Shown: positions 1 through 8,848, counted from the stretch's first letter. The stretch is DNA of 64,000 nt from Streptomyces sp. CB01881 (GCF_002953255.1 NZ_CP026498.1:8398185-8462184), one strand, 5' to 3'. Notes: generated from the sequence alone by a model not told the origin. Numbers and translations are program-made.

Positions 1-167
1 ACGCCGCACCGCCCACCCGCCCGAGTTGCCTGCCAGAGCACCCCGCCGCACCCGCTGAGCCCCGCCGCACCCGCCGAGTCCTTTCCTGCCCGCCCGAGTC
101 CCTTCGTAGCCGCCGAGTCTTTTCGCACCCGCCCCGACTGGCGGCCGCAACCCCTGAGGAGAGCACC
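1..167. repeat. GC-rich leader with short degenerate repeats
   Basis: The first 167 bases hold no gene. They carry loosely repeated units of the form CCCGCCGCACCCGC followed by GAG(TCC), seen three to four times between about 40 and 140. A purine-rich GAGGAGAG just before position 168 serves as the ribosome binding site of the next gene. The repeats look like slippage products; no promoter hexamers are convincing, and the upstream gene lies outside the window. Confidence 0.4.
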
Positions 168-1415
168 ATGCGCCATTTCGGCCACCTCGCCGACGACGTA
201 CGCGGCCGGCTCTTCCTCGAACAGCCCCGGGCCTTCTCCCCGGACAGCGAGGCGGACGTGCTGGCCACCGCGCTCGGCGCGACCCTCTACAGCCCGGCCA
301 CCAGGCCCACCCTGGGAGCGGACATCCGCAAGCAGGCGGCCCGGGGCGTGGTCTCGATGGTGCTCTGCCTGGAGGACTCGATCGCCGACCACGAGGTGAC
401 CGCGGCGGAGACCAACCTGGTCGCGCAGCTCGGTGGGCTGTCCCGCGAGCAGTCGGGCGGGGGCGCGAAGACCTTCGGGGCCGCCCCCGGGGACACCCCG
501 GAAGCCGCTCATATCTCCACCGATTGCACACAGGACCTGCCCCTTCTCTTCATCCGAGTGCGCACCGCCTCCCAGATCACCGACCTCGCCGGCCGGCTCG
601 GCCCGGCGATCGGGCTGCTCACCGGTTTCGTGCTGCCGAAGTTCACCGACGAGAACGGCGGCGCGTACCTGGAGGCCCTCGCCGCCGCCGAGGCCGCCAC
701 CGGCCGACGGCTCTTCGCGATGCCGGTCCTGGAGTCCCCCGAGCTCGCCCACCTGGAGACCCGCCGCGAGCAGCTCTTCGGCATCGCCCGGCTGCTCGAC
801 AAGTACCGCGAACGCGTCCTCGCCGTCCGCCTCGGCGTCACCGACCTCTGCTCCGCGTATGGCCTGCGCCGCTCGCCCGACCTGACCGCATACGACGTGG
901 CCCTGGTCGCGGCCGTGATCGGGGACGTGGTCAACGTGCTCGGCCGGGCCGACGGCACCGGGTTCACCGTGACCGGGCCGGTCTGGGAGTACTTCCCGGT
1001 CCAGGAGCGGATGTTCAAGCCCCAGCTGCGCCGCACCCCGTTCGCCGAGGCCGAGCCCTCCGGGGAGGCCGTCCGGCAGCGGATCATCGAGCACGACCTG
1101 GACGGCCTGATCCGCGAGTTCGAGCTGGACCGGGCCAACGGCCTGCTCGGCAAGACCTGCATCCACCCCAGCCACGTCCCCGCCGTGCACGCCCTCTCGG
1201 TGGTCACGCACGAGGAGTACTCCGACGCCCGGGACATCCTCGACCGGGAGCGCGACGGCGGCGGGGTGCTGCGTTCGGCGTACACCAACAAGATGAACGA
1301 GGCCAAGCCGCACCGGGCCTGGGCGGAGCGGGTGCTGCTGCGCGCCGAGGTGTTCGGGGTGGCCCGGGAGGACGTCAGCTTCGCGGAGCTCCTCTCGGCC
1401 TGCCTCTGTGGCTGA
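168..1415 (+). CDS. HpcH/HpaI aldolase / citrate-lyase-like C-C bond lyase (Ter biosynthetic module)
   Basis: The 415-residue protein looks like a CitE/HpcH TIM-barrel lyase of the kind found in tellurite-resistance-associated biosynthetic modules. Visible marks are an acidic metal-binding stretch (VLCLEDSIADHE, about residues 65-76), GVTDL near residue 225 and the family-type segment GKTCIHPSHV near residue 327. An insertion of about 40 residues around 90-130 (GGLSREQSGGGAKTFG onward) is longer than in ordinary CitE. ATG 168 follows GAGGAGAG at good spacing. It heads a co-directional set with the PRTase/StiP and HAD genes, the same partners described by comparative genomics for Ter-linked modules. 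The substrate is unknown. No terD/terC gene lies in the window. Confidence 0.8.
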   Translation: MRHFGHLADDVRGRLFLEQPRAFSPDSEADVLATALGATLYSPATRPTLGADIRKQAARGVVSMVLCLEDSIADHEVTAAETNLVAQLGGLSREQSGGGAKTFGAAPGDTPEAAHISTDCTQDLPLLFIRVRTASQITDLAGRLGPAIGLLTGFVLPKFTDENGGAYLEALAAAEAATGRRLFAMPVLESPELAHLETRREQLFGIARLLDKYRERVLAVRLGVTDLCSAYGLRRSPDLTAYDVALVAAVIGDVVNVLGRADGTGFTVTGPVWEYFPVQERMFKPQLRRTPFAEAEPSGEAVRQRIIEHDLDGLIREFELDRANGLLGKTCIHPSHVPAVHALSVVTHEEYSDARDILDRERDGGGVLRSAYTNKMNEAKPHRAWAERVLLRAEVFGVAREDVSFAELLSACLCG

Positions 1416-1500
1416 GGACGGTACCCGCCGTGCCCGCGCCACCCGTCCCGGCCGGCCGCACCCGCAGTACCCGTCCGCAGCCCCGCACGGCCCGTACGAG

Positions 1501-1575
1501 CCGAGTGGCCCGTCCGAACGGAACGACCCGTACGGCCCGCATGGGCCGAGTGACCCGTCCGAACGGAACAACCCG
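1501..1575 (+). repeat. Two 30-bp direct repeats between lyase and PRTase genes
   Basis: Positions 1501-1530 and 1546-1575 match at 28 of 30 bases and lie 45 bp apart. They fall in the 247-bp gap between the lyase stop and the chosen start of the next gene. Being a multiple of three, the period would keep a reading frame open: a start at GTG 1408 would add an 85-residue Pro/Asp/Asn/Ser-rich leader. I treat it as non-coding because a better ribosome site precedes GTG 1663. Confidence 0.55.
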
Positions 1576-1662
1576 CAGGATCTGCACGATATGCACGAGC
1601 CGAACGACCCGTCGGACCCGAAGCAACCCGCACGACTCGCACCATCGAAGGCAGGACCAGTA

Positions 1663-4200
1663 GTGACAGCACAGCAAGAGTGGACCGGCCGCTGGGTGGC
1701 AGACCGGGCCGGCGTCGGCCTCACCGGCTCCGACCGGCTCCCCGAACTGGTCGGCCTGGCCCTGCGCGAGAACCGCAAGCGCGCCCACCTGCTGGTCTCC
1801 ACCGTGCTCGGCAAGCACGTTCCGCAGCGTCCGTCGGTGGTGCACGGTGCCGGCCTCGACCTCGGCCGCCGGGTCCGCGAGCTGCTCGGCGAGGACGCGG
1901 CCGCGCGCGCCGTCGTGCTCGGCTACGCCGAGACCGCGACCGGGCTCGGCCACAGCGTCGCCGACGGCCTGGACGCCCCTTACCTGCACTCCACCCGGCG
2001 CCCGGTGGACGGGGTCGCTCCGGTCGGCGGCTTCGAGGAGGAGCACTCGCACGCCACCTCCCACCTGCTGCTGCCCGCCGACCCCGCGCTGCTCGCCGGG
2101 GACGGCCCGCTGGTCCTGGTCGACGACGAGTTCTCCACCGGCAACACCGTGCTCAACACCATCCGCGAGCTGCACGGCGCCAACCCGCGCGGCCACTACG
2201 TCGTGGTGGCCCTGGTCGACCTGCGCGACGAGGCCGACCGCCGCCGGCTGGCCGACACCGCCGCCGAACTCGGTACCCGCCTCGACCTGGTGGCCGCCGC
2301 CAGCGGTGGCGTCGAGCTGCCCGACGACATCCTGGACCGCGCCGAGCGGCTGATCGCCGAGGCCGGCCCGGCCCCGGCGCTGCCGCCCGCCGCGCCCGCC
2401 CCGCTGGTCCGGGCCTCCCTGGACTGGCCCGCGGGCCTCCCGGACGGCGGCCGGCACGGCTTCACCGCCGAGCACCGCGGCCGTCTCGAAGCCGCGCTGC
2501 CGGACCTGGCAGCCCGGCTGGCGGAGGCGCTGGAGCCCGCCGGGGGCGGCGGGCGCGTGCTGGTGCTGGGCTTCGAGGAACTGATGTACGCGCCGCTGCG
2601 CCTGGCCGGAGCCCTCGCGGACCTCCTGCCCGACGGCGGCGAGCGCGTCCGCTACTCCACCACCACCCGCTCGCCCGTCCTCGCCGTGGACGACCCCGGC
2701 TACGCCATCCGCACCCGGCTGGCCTTCCCCGCCCACGACGACCCGGACGACTCCGCCCCGCTCGATCGCTTCGCCTACAACGTCGCCCCCGGCGCCGACC
2801 CGGCCCGCCGCTTCGACGCCGTCGTGCTGGTGGTCGACGACATCGCCGACACCCCCGCCCTGCACGAGGGCGAGCGGGCCCTGCTGACGCAGCTGCGGCA
2901 GGTCACCGACCGGGTGGTCCTCGCCGTCCTGCCGTCGCACCGTCCGTCCCGTCCGGTGGCCGTCCCTTCGGTGGCCGTCCCTACGGCAGCCGTCCCTACG
3001 GCAGCCGTTCCTTCGGCCGGCCCCACGGTCGCCCCTTCGGCCGGCCCGGCGGCTGGTCTGCCCAGCCCGCTGCACGGCCCCGGGTTCTCCTCCTACCGCC
3101 CCGACGAGGTGGCCTGGCTGCTCAAGGACCTCTCCGACGTCCCGCTGGAGGCCCCCACCGAGGAGCGCGAGGAGGCCGTCCAGAGCGGCGGCGCCCACTA
3201 CGCCGAGTCGCTGCCGGTCGAGTACCAGCCCAGCCCCGAGTACCAGGAGCTCTTCCACCAGGCCCTGCGGGTCTCCGCCCGCCGGATCGCGCTCGCCGTC
3301 GGCACCGTCGCCGAGACGCTGGTGCGCGAGCGCGGCCGCGGCCTGGTGCTCGCCTCGCTGGCCCGCGCCGGCACCCCGGTCGGCATCCTGATCCGGCGCT
3401 GGCTCGCCTTCGCGCACGGCCTGGACACCCCGCACTACGCCGTCTCGATCATCCGGGGCCGCGGCATCGACCCGGTCGCCCTGCGCTACCTGGACGCCCA
3501 CCACCACGCCCCCGACGTCGTGTTCGTCGACGGCTGGACCGGCAAGGGCGCGATCACCCGCGAACTCGCCGAGGCCCTGGCCGGTTCCGCCTTCAACCCC
3601 GAGCTGGCCGTCCTCGCCGACCCCGGCCGCTGCGTACGCACCTACGGCACCCGGGACGACTTCCTGATCCCGTCCGCCTGCCTCAACTCCACGGTCTCCG
3701 GCCTGATTTCGCGTACCGTGCTGCGCGCCGACCTGATCGGCCCGGACGACTTCCACGGAGCCAAGCACTACACCGACCTGGCCGGCGGGGACGTCTCCGA
3801 GGCCTTCCTGGACACCGTCGCCGACCACTTCGCCGACGTCCGGGAGGAGGCAGCCGCCGCCGCGGCCCGGCTCGCCGCCGAGGACCGCACGCCGGACTGG
3901 GCCGGCTGGGCCGCCGTCGAGCGGATCAGCGCCGAGTACGGCATCGACAACATCAACCTGGTGAAGCCCGGCGTCGGCGAGACCACCCGGGTCATGCTGC
4001 GCCGCGTCCCCTGGCGGGTGCTGGCCCGCCGCGGCACCGGTGCCGACCTCGACCACGTCCGCCTGCTCGCCGCCCAACGCGGCGTCCCCGTCGAGGAGGT
4101 GGACGACCTGCCGTACTCCTGCGTGGGCCTGATCCACCCCCGCTACAGTCGGGGAGCGACCGGTGCCTCCGGCACGGCCGTCCTGGTGAAGGAGTCCTGA
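1663..4200 (+). CDS. Fused phosphoribosyltransferase-TRSP / StiP-PELOTA protein
   Basis: This 845-residue protein joins modules often seen as separate proteins in Ter-associated biosynthetic operons. The N-terminal part is a PRTase with the PRPP loop LVLVDDEFSTGNT near residue 150. A TRSP domain follows with the name-giving TTTRSP near residue 332. A low-complexity Pro/Ala/Val linker (about 425-468) then leads to a StiP-type domain with VVFVDGWTGKGAI near 620, and a C-terminal PELOTA-like RNA-binding segment ends in PYSCVGLIHP. GTG 1663 is preceded by GAAGGCAGGA; an upstream in-frame GTG at 1408 would overlap the lyase stop but codes for repeats. The role (nucleoside or RNA-linked metabolite synthesis) is inference from family context. 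Confidence 0.8.
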   Translation: MTAQQEWTGRWVADRAGVGLTGSDRLPELVGLALRENRKRAHLLVSTVLGKHVPQRPSVVHGAGLDLGRRVRELLGEDAAARAVVLGYAETATGLGHSVADGLDAPYLHSTRRPVDGVAPVGGFEEEHSHATSHLLLPADPALLAGDGPLVLVDDEFSTGNTVLNTIRELHGANPRGHYVVVALVDLRDEADRRRLADTAAELGTRLDLVAAASGGVELPDDILDRAERLIAEAGPAPALPPAAPAPLVRASLDWPAGLPDGGRHGFTAEHRGRLEAALPDLAARLAEALEPAGGGGRVLVLGFEELMYAPLRLAGALADLLPDGGERVRYSTTTRSPVLAVDDPGYAIRTRLAFPAHDDPDDSAPLDRFAYNVAPGADPARRFDAVVLVVDDIADTPALHEGERALLTQLRQVTDRVVLAVLPSHRPSRPVAVPSVAVPTAAVPTAAVPSAGPTVAPSAGPAAGLPSPLHGPGFSSYRPDEVAWLLKDLSDVPLEAPTEEREEAVQSGGAHYAESLPVEYQPSPEYQELFHQALRVSARRIALAVGTVAETLVRERGRGLVLASLARAGTPVGILIRRWLAFAHGLDTPHYAVSIIRGRGIDPVALRYLDAHHHAPDVVFVDGWTGKGAITRELAEALAGSAFNPELAVLADPGRCVRTYGTRDDFLIPSACLNSTVSGLISRTVLRADLIGPDDFHGAKHYTDLAGGDVSEAFLDTVADHFADVREEAAAAAARLAAEDRTPDWAGWAAVERISAEYGIDNINLVKPGVGETTRVMLRRVPWRVLARRGTGADLDHVRLLAAQRGVPVEEVDDLPYSCVGLIHPRYSRGATGASGTAVLVKES

Positions 4201-4205
4201 GCCCG

Positions 4206-5060
4206 ATGAGCAGTCCCAGTGGTTTCCTGGTCGCGAGCGACCTCGACCGCACCCTGATCTACTCCAACCGCGCCCTCGCCCTGGACGTGCCCGACCGGCT
4301 CGCCCCGCGGCTGCTCTCGGTCGAGGTGCACGACGGCAAGGCGCTCTCGTTCATGACCGAGCAGGCCGCCGCCCTGATGGTGGAGCTGGCCCGGGAGGCT
4401 CTCCTCGTCCCCGCCACCACCCGGACCAGGACGCAGTACGAGCGGGTCAACCTTCCCGGCCCGACGCCCGGTTGGATCCCCTCCTACGCGATTTGCAGCA
4501 ACGGCGGCAGGCTGCTCGTGGACGGCGTGCCGGACGAGGACTGGCAGGCCGAGGTGGCCGGTCGGCTGGCCGCCGCGTCGGTGCCGCTGGCCGAGGTGGT
4601 CGAGCACCTGGCGCTCTGCGCCGACCCGGAGTGGACGCACAAGCGCCGGGTCGCCGACGACCTCTTCGCCTATCTGGTCGTGGAGCGCGCCGAACTGCCG
4701 GCCGGCTGGCTGGAGGAGCTCACCGGCTGGTGCGCCGAGCGCGGCTGGGCCGTCTCGTTGCAGGGCCGCAAGGTGTACGCGGTGCCGGCGTCGCTCAGCA
4801 AGAGCGCCGCCCTGGCCGAGGTCGAGCGGCGGGTCGGCGGGGCCACCGTGCTGGCGGCCGGCGACTCGCTGCTCGACGCCGACCTGCTGCTCGCCGCCGA
4901 CTCCGGCTGGCGCCCCGGCCACGGCGAACTCGCCGACAGCGGCTGGACGGCCCCCGGCGTCACGGCCCTCGACCAGGTGGGCGTGGCGGCGGGGGAGGAG
5001 ATCGTCCGTCAGTTCCTGGCCCGGGTCCGGGGCGAGGTGGACGCCGTCGTCGCGCGCTGA
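4206..5060 (+). CDS. HAD-superfamily hydrolase of the Ter biosynthetic module
   Basis: The protein has 284 residues and the HAD motif I DLDRTL at residues 12-17, where the first Asp is the nucleophile. The C-terminal half carries AAGDSLLDADLLLAAD, which fits motif IV (GDxxxD). It resembles the sucrose-6-phosphate-phosphatase-like HADs encoded beside PRTase/TRSP/StiP genes. ATG 4206 lies five bases after the PRTase stop, so the genes are probably translated together. The likely job is removal of a phosphate from the product of the upstream enzymes; the substrate is not known. Confidence 0.8.
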   Translation: MSSPSGFLVASDLDRTLIYSNRALALDVPDRLAPRLLSVEVHDGKALSFMTEQAAALMVELAREALLVPATTRTRTQYERVNLPGPTPGWIPSYAICSNGGRLLVDGVPDEDWQAEVAGRLAAASVPLAEVVEHLALCADPEWTHKRRVADDLFAYLVVERAELPAGWLEELTGWCAERGWAVSLQGRKVYAVPASLSKSAALAEVERRVGGATVLAAGDSLLDADLLLAADSGWRPGHGELADSGWTAPGVTALDQVGVAAGEEIVRQFLARVRGEVDAVVAR

Positions 5061-5138
5061 CCGTTTCGTTCGGTGCTGACCGTCTCGTTCGGCGGTGGCG
5101 GTGGCGGTGGCGGTGGCGGTGGCGGTGGCGGTGGCGGG
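5059..5138 (+). repeat. 17-bp duplication and GGTGGC hexanucleotide run
   Basis: Two near-identical copies of CTGACCGTYTCGTTCGG start at the HAD stop codon. They are followed by about eight copies of GGTGGC (5091-5138). All lie between the HAD gene and the oppositely oriented FmdB gene. The run reads as Gly or Val-Ala repeats in any frame, so open frames over it are artefacts. It is a probable polymerase-slippage hot spot. Confidence 0.8.
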
Positions 5139-5218
5139 GCTGCCGTGCCTGGCGCTGGTGTGCCCGGCGCCCGGCGAGCCCGGTGCCGACGGCAGGGCCG
5201 CCCCGCCCGGTACCGGTG

Positions 5219-5443
5219 TCAGCCGCAGCAACCGCCGCCGCAGCAGCCCCCGCCCCCGCCCCCGGACGGGGCCTGCTGCGCGGCGCCGCCGGAGGCCCCG
5301 CCGGTGACGGCGACGGCCGACAGCAGCTTCACGGTGTCCTCGTGTCCCTGCGGGCAGACCGCCGGGTCGTTGGCCTGCGCCATCGTGCGGCGGAGTTCGA
5401 AGGTGGCGCCGCAGGAGCGGCAGCGGAAGTCGTAACGTGGCAT
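5219..5443 (-). CDS. FmdB-family zinc ribbon protein
   Basis: A 74-residue protein starts MPRYDFRCRSCGATFEL, the usual N-terminus of FmdB/CxxC regulatory zinc ribbons. A single CxxC (RCRSCG) and a later Cys-His pair (VCPQGHE) would complete the zinc site. The C-terminal tail is Gly/Cys-rich (GGGGGGCCGGGCCG), as in many actinobacterial members. Function is uncertain; the family is often linked to regulation. It stands alone on the minus strand, close to the DUF4442 gene. Confidence 0.85.
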   Translation of the reverse strand: MPRYDFRCRSCGATFELRRTMAQANDPAVCPQGHEDTVKLLSAVAVTGGASGGAAQQAPSGGGGGGCCGGGCCG

Positions 5444-5462
5444 ACCGGCAGGGTACCCAGCA

Positions 5463-5933
5463 TCAGGCGGTGCGGCGCTTCTCCCGTACGTACAGCTGCT
5501 TGCGCACCCGGGCCACCACCGAGCCGTCCGCCGCCAGGACCTCGGTGTCGAACCAGATCAGGGCCTTCTTGCCCTCCTGGGTCAGCTCGCGGATCTCGGC
5601 AATCCGGTCCTCGGTGAGCACGAACTCGGCGAAGATGTCGCCCCGGCCGGGCGAGACGAAGGCGATCTCGGCCGCCGCGTCCCAGACCACGTAGTCGCGG
5701 CCGAGGTTCTCCATCACCAGCAGCATCCAGAACGGGTCGGTCATCGCGAAGATCGAGCCGCCGAAGTGCGTGCCCACGTAGTTGCGGTTCAGCCGTCCGA
5801 GCCTGAGCCGGACCTTCGTCCGCCGGAAGTCGTCCGAGAGGGTCAGCACCCGGATTCCGGCGAACAGGAACGGCGGCCAGAAGTTGATCCCGCGCCGGAG
5901 CGTGCGGGCCGGGATGCTGCGCTTACGAGCCAT
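5463..5933 (-). CDS. DUF4442 hotdog-fold (thioesterase-like) protein
   Basis: The protein has 156 residues and reads as a DUF4442/YiiD-type hotdog protein. A conserved central segment (NYVGTHFGGSIFAMTDPFWM, about residues 50-69) resembles the active-site helix of thioesterases, and the C-terminus has LIWFDTEVLAADGSVVARV. A role as acyl-CoA thioesterase is inferred from fold only. It lies just upstream of fmdB on the same strand. Confidence 0.75.
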   Translation of the reverse strand: MARKRSIPARTLRRGINFWPPFLFAGIRVLTLSDDFRRTKVRLRLGRLNRNYVGTHFGGSIFAMTDPFWMLLVMENLGRDYVVWDAAAEIAFVSPGRGDIFAEFVLTEDRIAEIRELTQEGKKALIWFDTEVLAADGSVVARVRKQLYVREKRRTA

Positions 5934-6040
5934 GGCGCGACTCTATCCGACAAAGTTACTCACGGGTAACCCAGGTTTGTGGCCGTCTGCCTGCCGTCCT
6001 CCCCGTTCGGACGGCCAGTGGCTTCCGGCGGCGGTCCGCG

Positions 6041-7504
6041 CTACCGGTGGCCGCCGATGTCCCCGCGGATCAGCTCCACCACCTTCGCCGCCGTCTCCCG
6101 CACGCCCGCCAGCTCGGTCAGGAAGTGCCAGTAGTCCGGGTGCCGGCCGGCCGCCTCCAGCTCCGCCACCGCCCGGTCGAGCCGCCCGACCGCCGCGTCC
6201 AGCGGGCCCGCGTGCCGCGGGTCCGGCGCCTGCCGGCCCGCCATCGCCAGCCGTTGGGCGTCGCGCAGGGCGAAGCGGGTGCGCTCGATCTCCCGGTTCG
6301 GGTCGTGCTGCACCTCGTTCAGCTGCCGCAGCCGCTCGTTCACGGCGACCACCGAGCCGTCCGCGGTGTCCAGCAGGGCACGCACGGTACCGATCGCGCC
6401 CGTCGCGTCCGCCCAACGCTGCTCGTCGCGCGCCCGCGCCGCCTCGGTGAGCTTCTGCTCCGCCGCGCGCCCCGTCTCCGCCACCTGGTCCGACACCCGC
6501 TGGAGGTCCTGCCAGCAGGCGGTGGAGAACCGCCGGCGCAACTCGCTCAGTGCCGGCTCCACCGTGGCGGCCTTGGTCTCCAGTGCCTGGATCCTGGTCC
6601 GCAGACTGGCCACCCGCCGGTCGATCTCCCGCGCCCGCTCCGGCAGGTGCGAGGCGTCCGCCGCGATCGCGTCGGCCCGCTCCTTCACCTGCTCCGCGCG
6701 CCGGAGCGTCGCCGCCACCCCGTGCCGGCCGGCGCCCTCGTTCAGCCGGCCCAGCTCCGGCGCCAGCTCGGCCAGCCGGGCCGCCAGGTCGTCCGCCTTC
6801 AGGCCCGCCCCGCGCACGGACTCCAGCGCGGCGGTCGCCGCCAGCAGAGCCCGCTTGGACTGCTCCACGGCCGGCGTCACCCGCATCAGCTGCGACTCGG
6901 CGTGCTGAAGCGACGGCTGCAACCGCTGCAGGAACCCGTTCAGCTCCGCCAGCGCCTGCCCCAGCTGCCCCTTCACGTCCTCCAGCTGGTGCCGGGCCCG
7001 CGCCGCCGCCCCGGACTCCAGCTCCTCCGCGTCCAGGTCGTGCGCGTCCAGCGCCGCCAGATAGTTCACGGTCACCTGGTCGACCCGGCCGGAGATCGCC
7101 GCGAAGTCCGCCGCCGCCTGCCGGGCGGCCGCGCCGTCCTCCGCCGCGCGCACCGTCTCCACGGCCAGCCGCACCTCGCGCTGCGTCGAGTCCAGCTCGT
7201 AGAACGCCTGCTGCGCAGCGTCCCGGGCCGCCCTGGCCTCCGCCCGCATGCCCTCGCCGCCGCGCCGCCCCCACCAGCCACCGCCCCGGCCGCCCCCGGC
7301 GCTTCCGAACGCCGACGCCCCGGCCGCCCCCAGCGCACCCGCCACCACGAGCGGCAATACCAGCGCCTCGGCCAGCGCACTCCCCGGTCGCCGCCCCCGC
7401 CTGCTCCCGCCGGCCACCCTCACTGCGCGCTCCCTGTTCCGACCGCTGATCCGTCCCCCATTCTTCCCGATCACCCCACCCCACCGGCACCCCACCCGTC
7501 CCAC
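6041..7504 (-). CDS. Coiled-coil membrane protein of unknown function
   Basis: I do not recognise this 487-residue protein. One hydrophobic helix lies near residues 46-65 (LAEALVLPLVVAGALGAAGA), followed by a Gly/Arg-rich stretch. The rest is almost entirely charged and Ala/Leu/Glu-rich helix consistent with a long coiled coil (about 90-470). The first 35 residues look atypical, and an internal GTG near 7421 (VRVAGG) could be the true start. It ends near the DUF4442 gene and begins just before the tRNA-Val gene. A structural role at the membrane is a guess. Confidence 0.6.
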   Translation of the reverse strand: MGRVGCRWGGVIGKNGGRISGRNRERAVRVAGGSRRGRRPGSALAEALVLPLVVAGALGAAGASAFGSAGGGRGGGWWGRRGGEGMRAEARAARDAAQQAFYELDSTQREVRLAVETVRAAEDGAAARQAAADFAAISGRVDQVTVNYLAALDAHDLDAEELESGAAARARHQLEDVKGQLGQALAELNGFLQRLQPSLQHAESQLMRVTPAVEQSKRALLAATAALESVRGAGLKADDLAARLAELAPELGRLNEGAGRHGVAATLRRAEQVKERADAIAADASHLPERAREIDRRVASLRTRIQALETKAATVEPALSELRRRFSTACWQDLQRVSDQVAETGRAAEQKLTEAARARDEQRWADATGAIGTVRALLDTADGSVVAVNERLRQLNEVQHDPNREIERTRFALRDAQRLAMAGRQAPDPRHAGPLDAAVGRLDRAVAELEAAGRHPDYWHFLTELAGVRETAAKVVELIRGDIGGHR

Positions 7505-7584
7505 TCCCCGACCACCTGCACCACACCACCCCCGGGACCAGGTACCCTAGGCAGTCGCCGTTGCCCACCCCGGGCCACGGCCGG

Positions 7585-7659
7585 GGGCGCGTAGCTCAGT
7601 GGTAGAGCGCTGCTCTTACAAAGCAGATGTCGGCGGTTCGAAACCGTCCGCGCCCACCA
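7585..7659 (+). tRNA. tRNA-Val (anticodon UAC), integration target
   Basis: A complete cloverleaf can be drawn. Acceptor GGGCGCG pairs with CGCGCCC, the D arm is GCTC/GAGC, the anticodon stem CTGCT/AGCAG encloses loop CTTACAA with anticodon TAC at 7617-7619, and the T arm is GGCGG-TTCGAAA-CCGTC. The discriminator A and an encoded CCA (7657-7659) follow. The 3' half, from the anticodon loop onward, is duplicated at 27237-27283, so this gene is the attachment site of the element to its right and stays intact after integration. Confidence 0.97.
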
Positions 7660-7661
7660 GC
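7615..7661 (+). repeat. attL: 47-bp core in the tRNA-Val 3' end
   Basis: The 47 bases from the anticodon loop through CCA plus GC are identical to 27237-27283. The integrase gene begins its 3' end 54 bp beyond, the usual layout for tRNA-integrating actinomycete elements. The precise crossover point within the core cannot be read from the sequence. Confidence 0.95.
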
Positions 7662-7663
7662 GC

Positions 7664-7697
7664 AAAAGGCCCGCAGCGATTATGCTGCGGGCCTTTT
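7664..7697. terminator. tRNA terminator hairpin
   Basis: AAAAGGCCCGCAGC and its exact complement flank a short loop, with a T tract at the end. It can end tRNA-Val transcription on the plus strand and the integrase transcript on the minus strand. A variant copy follows attR at 27284-27321. Confidence 0.85.
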
Positions 7698-7714
7698 GAC
7701 ATCTCAGGCTGACA

Positions 7715-8848
7715 TCAGTGACGTCGCTTGAGCAGCCGGTCCATGTTGCCGAGGGCCTCGCGCTGGGTGTCCTGCGCCACGTGGGTGTAGACGTTCATCG
7801 TCAGCCCGATCTGGCTGTGGCCGAGGATCTCCATCACCACCCGGGGCGGCACGCCGCAGGCCACCAGCAGCGTCGCGCACCCGTGCCGAGTGTCGTGCAG
7901 CCGGATCACCGGGACGTTGGCGGCCTTGGACACCCGGACGAACGAGCGGTAGAGGTTGGTCGGCTCGATCGGCCGGCCGGACCGGGTGGTGAAGACGTAG
8001 CCGGTCTCCTCCCACTTCTCGCCGGCCGCGTGCCGGGCCTCGTCCTGCCGCATCCGGTGCCAGCGCAGGGCCGCCACGCAGATCCGGGGGAGCGGGACCG
8101 GGCGGCGCTTGCCGCTCTTCGTGGTGTCCGCGTACAGCTCGCCGCGGACCCGCTGCACCTGCTCCCGGACCACCAGGACCCGGTGGTCGAGGTCGACCTC
8201 AGACCAGCGGAGCCCGACGATCTCCCCCCGCCGCATCCCGAGTGCGATGGCCAGCACGAAGGCGGCGTACAGCGGATCGGTGCGACTGGCCGAGAGGAAG
8301 GTGAGTGTCTGGTCGAGAGTCCACGGCTTGATCTCACGGCTCGTCACCCGCGGCGGCGGGACGAGCATCGCGACGTTCCGCACGATCAGCTCGTCCCGGC
8401 ACGCGGCGCTCAGTGCCGAGCGGAGCACCCGGTGCGACTCCTTCGCGGTGGCGGCGCTGGACTGCTTCGTGACCTTTGCCAGGAACGTCCGCACATCGCG
8501 GGGGCTCAGCGACTCCAAGCCCTTCGCGCCGAGCAGCGGGACGAGGTAGAGGCGGACGTGCGTCTCGTACTTGGCCGCGGTGGTCCGCTTCCTCTCGGGC
8601 GTGATGAAGTGGTCCAGCCAGTACGGCAGCCACTCAGAGAGCTTCGCCGACCGGGTCGGGGTCGCGATTCCCTGCTTGGCACGCTCCACAAGGTCCTTGC
8701 GCTTGCCGTCGCACTCGTCCCACGTCGCCCCATAGGCGAACTTGCGGGCCCACGTCCCATCGGGCTGCGGGACGTAGACGGCGGCTTGGTAGCGGCCGTC
8801 CTTGCGCTTGGTCACGGTGCCGGCGCCGTTGGGGTTGCGCTTCGCCAT
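7715..8848 (-). CDS. int: Tyrosine site-specific integrase
   Basis: The 377-residue protein catalyses integration at the tRNA-Val site. An N-terminal arm-binding stretch (NPNGAGTVTKRKDGRYQA) is followed by a SAM-like core-binding region (about 70-150) and the catalytic domain. The latter shows the first Arg in GMRRGEIVGLRW, the H-x-x-R box in RLHDTRHGCATL, a late His in LGHSQIGLTMN and the nucleophile Tyr in NVYTHVAQ. ATG 8848 overlaps the excisionase stop by one base, so translation is coupled. A decayed relative of its C-terminus lies just past attR. Confidence 0.95.
   Translation of the reverse strand: MAKRNPNGAGTVTKRKDGRYQAAVYVPQPDGTWARKFAYGATWDECDGKRKDLVERAKQGIATPTRSAKLSEWLPYWLDHFITPERKRTTAAKYETHVRLYLVPLLGAKGLESLSPRDVRTFLAKVTKQSSAATAKESHRVLRSALSAACRDELIVRNVAMLVPPPRVTSREIKPWTLDQTLTFLSASRTDPLYAAFVLAIALGMRRGEIVGLRWSEVDLDHRVLVVREQVQRVRGELYADTTKSGKRRPVPLPRICVAALRWHRMRQDEARHAAGEKWEETGYVFTTRSGRPIEPTNLYRSFVRVSKAANVPVIRLHDTRHGCATLLVACGVPPRVVMEILGHSQIGLTMNVYTHVAQDTQREALGNMDRLLKRRH

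Noticed and set aside
1375..4137. Long antisense open frame over the PRTase/StiP gene (920 codons)
   Set aside because: GC-rich codons leave the opposite strand open; the product is Gly/Val/Gln-rich with no domain, while the plus strand has clear family motifs.
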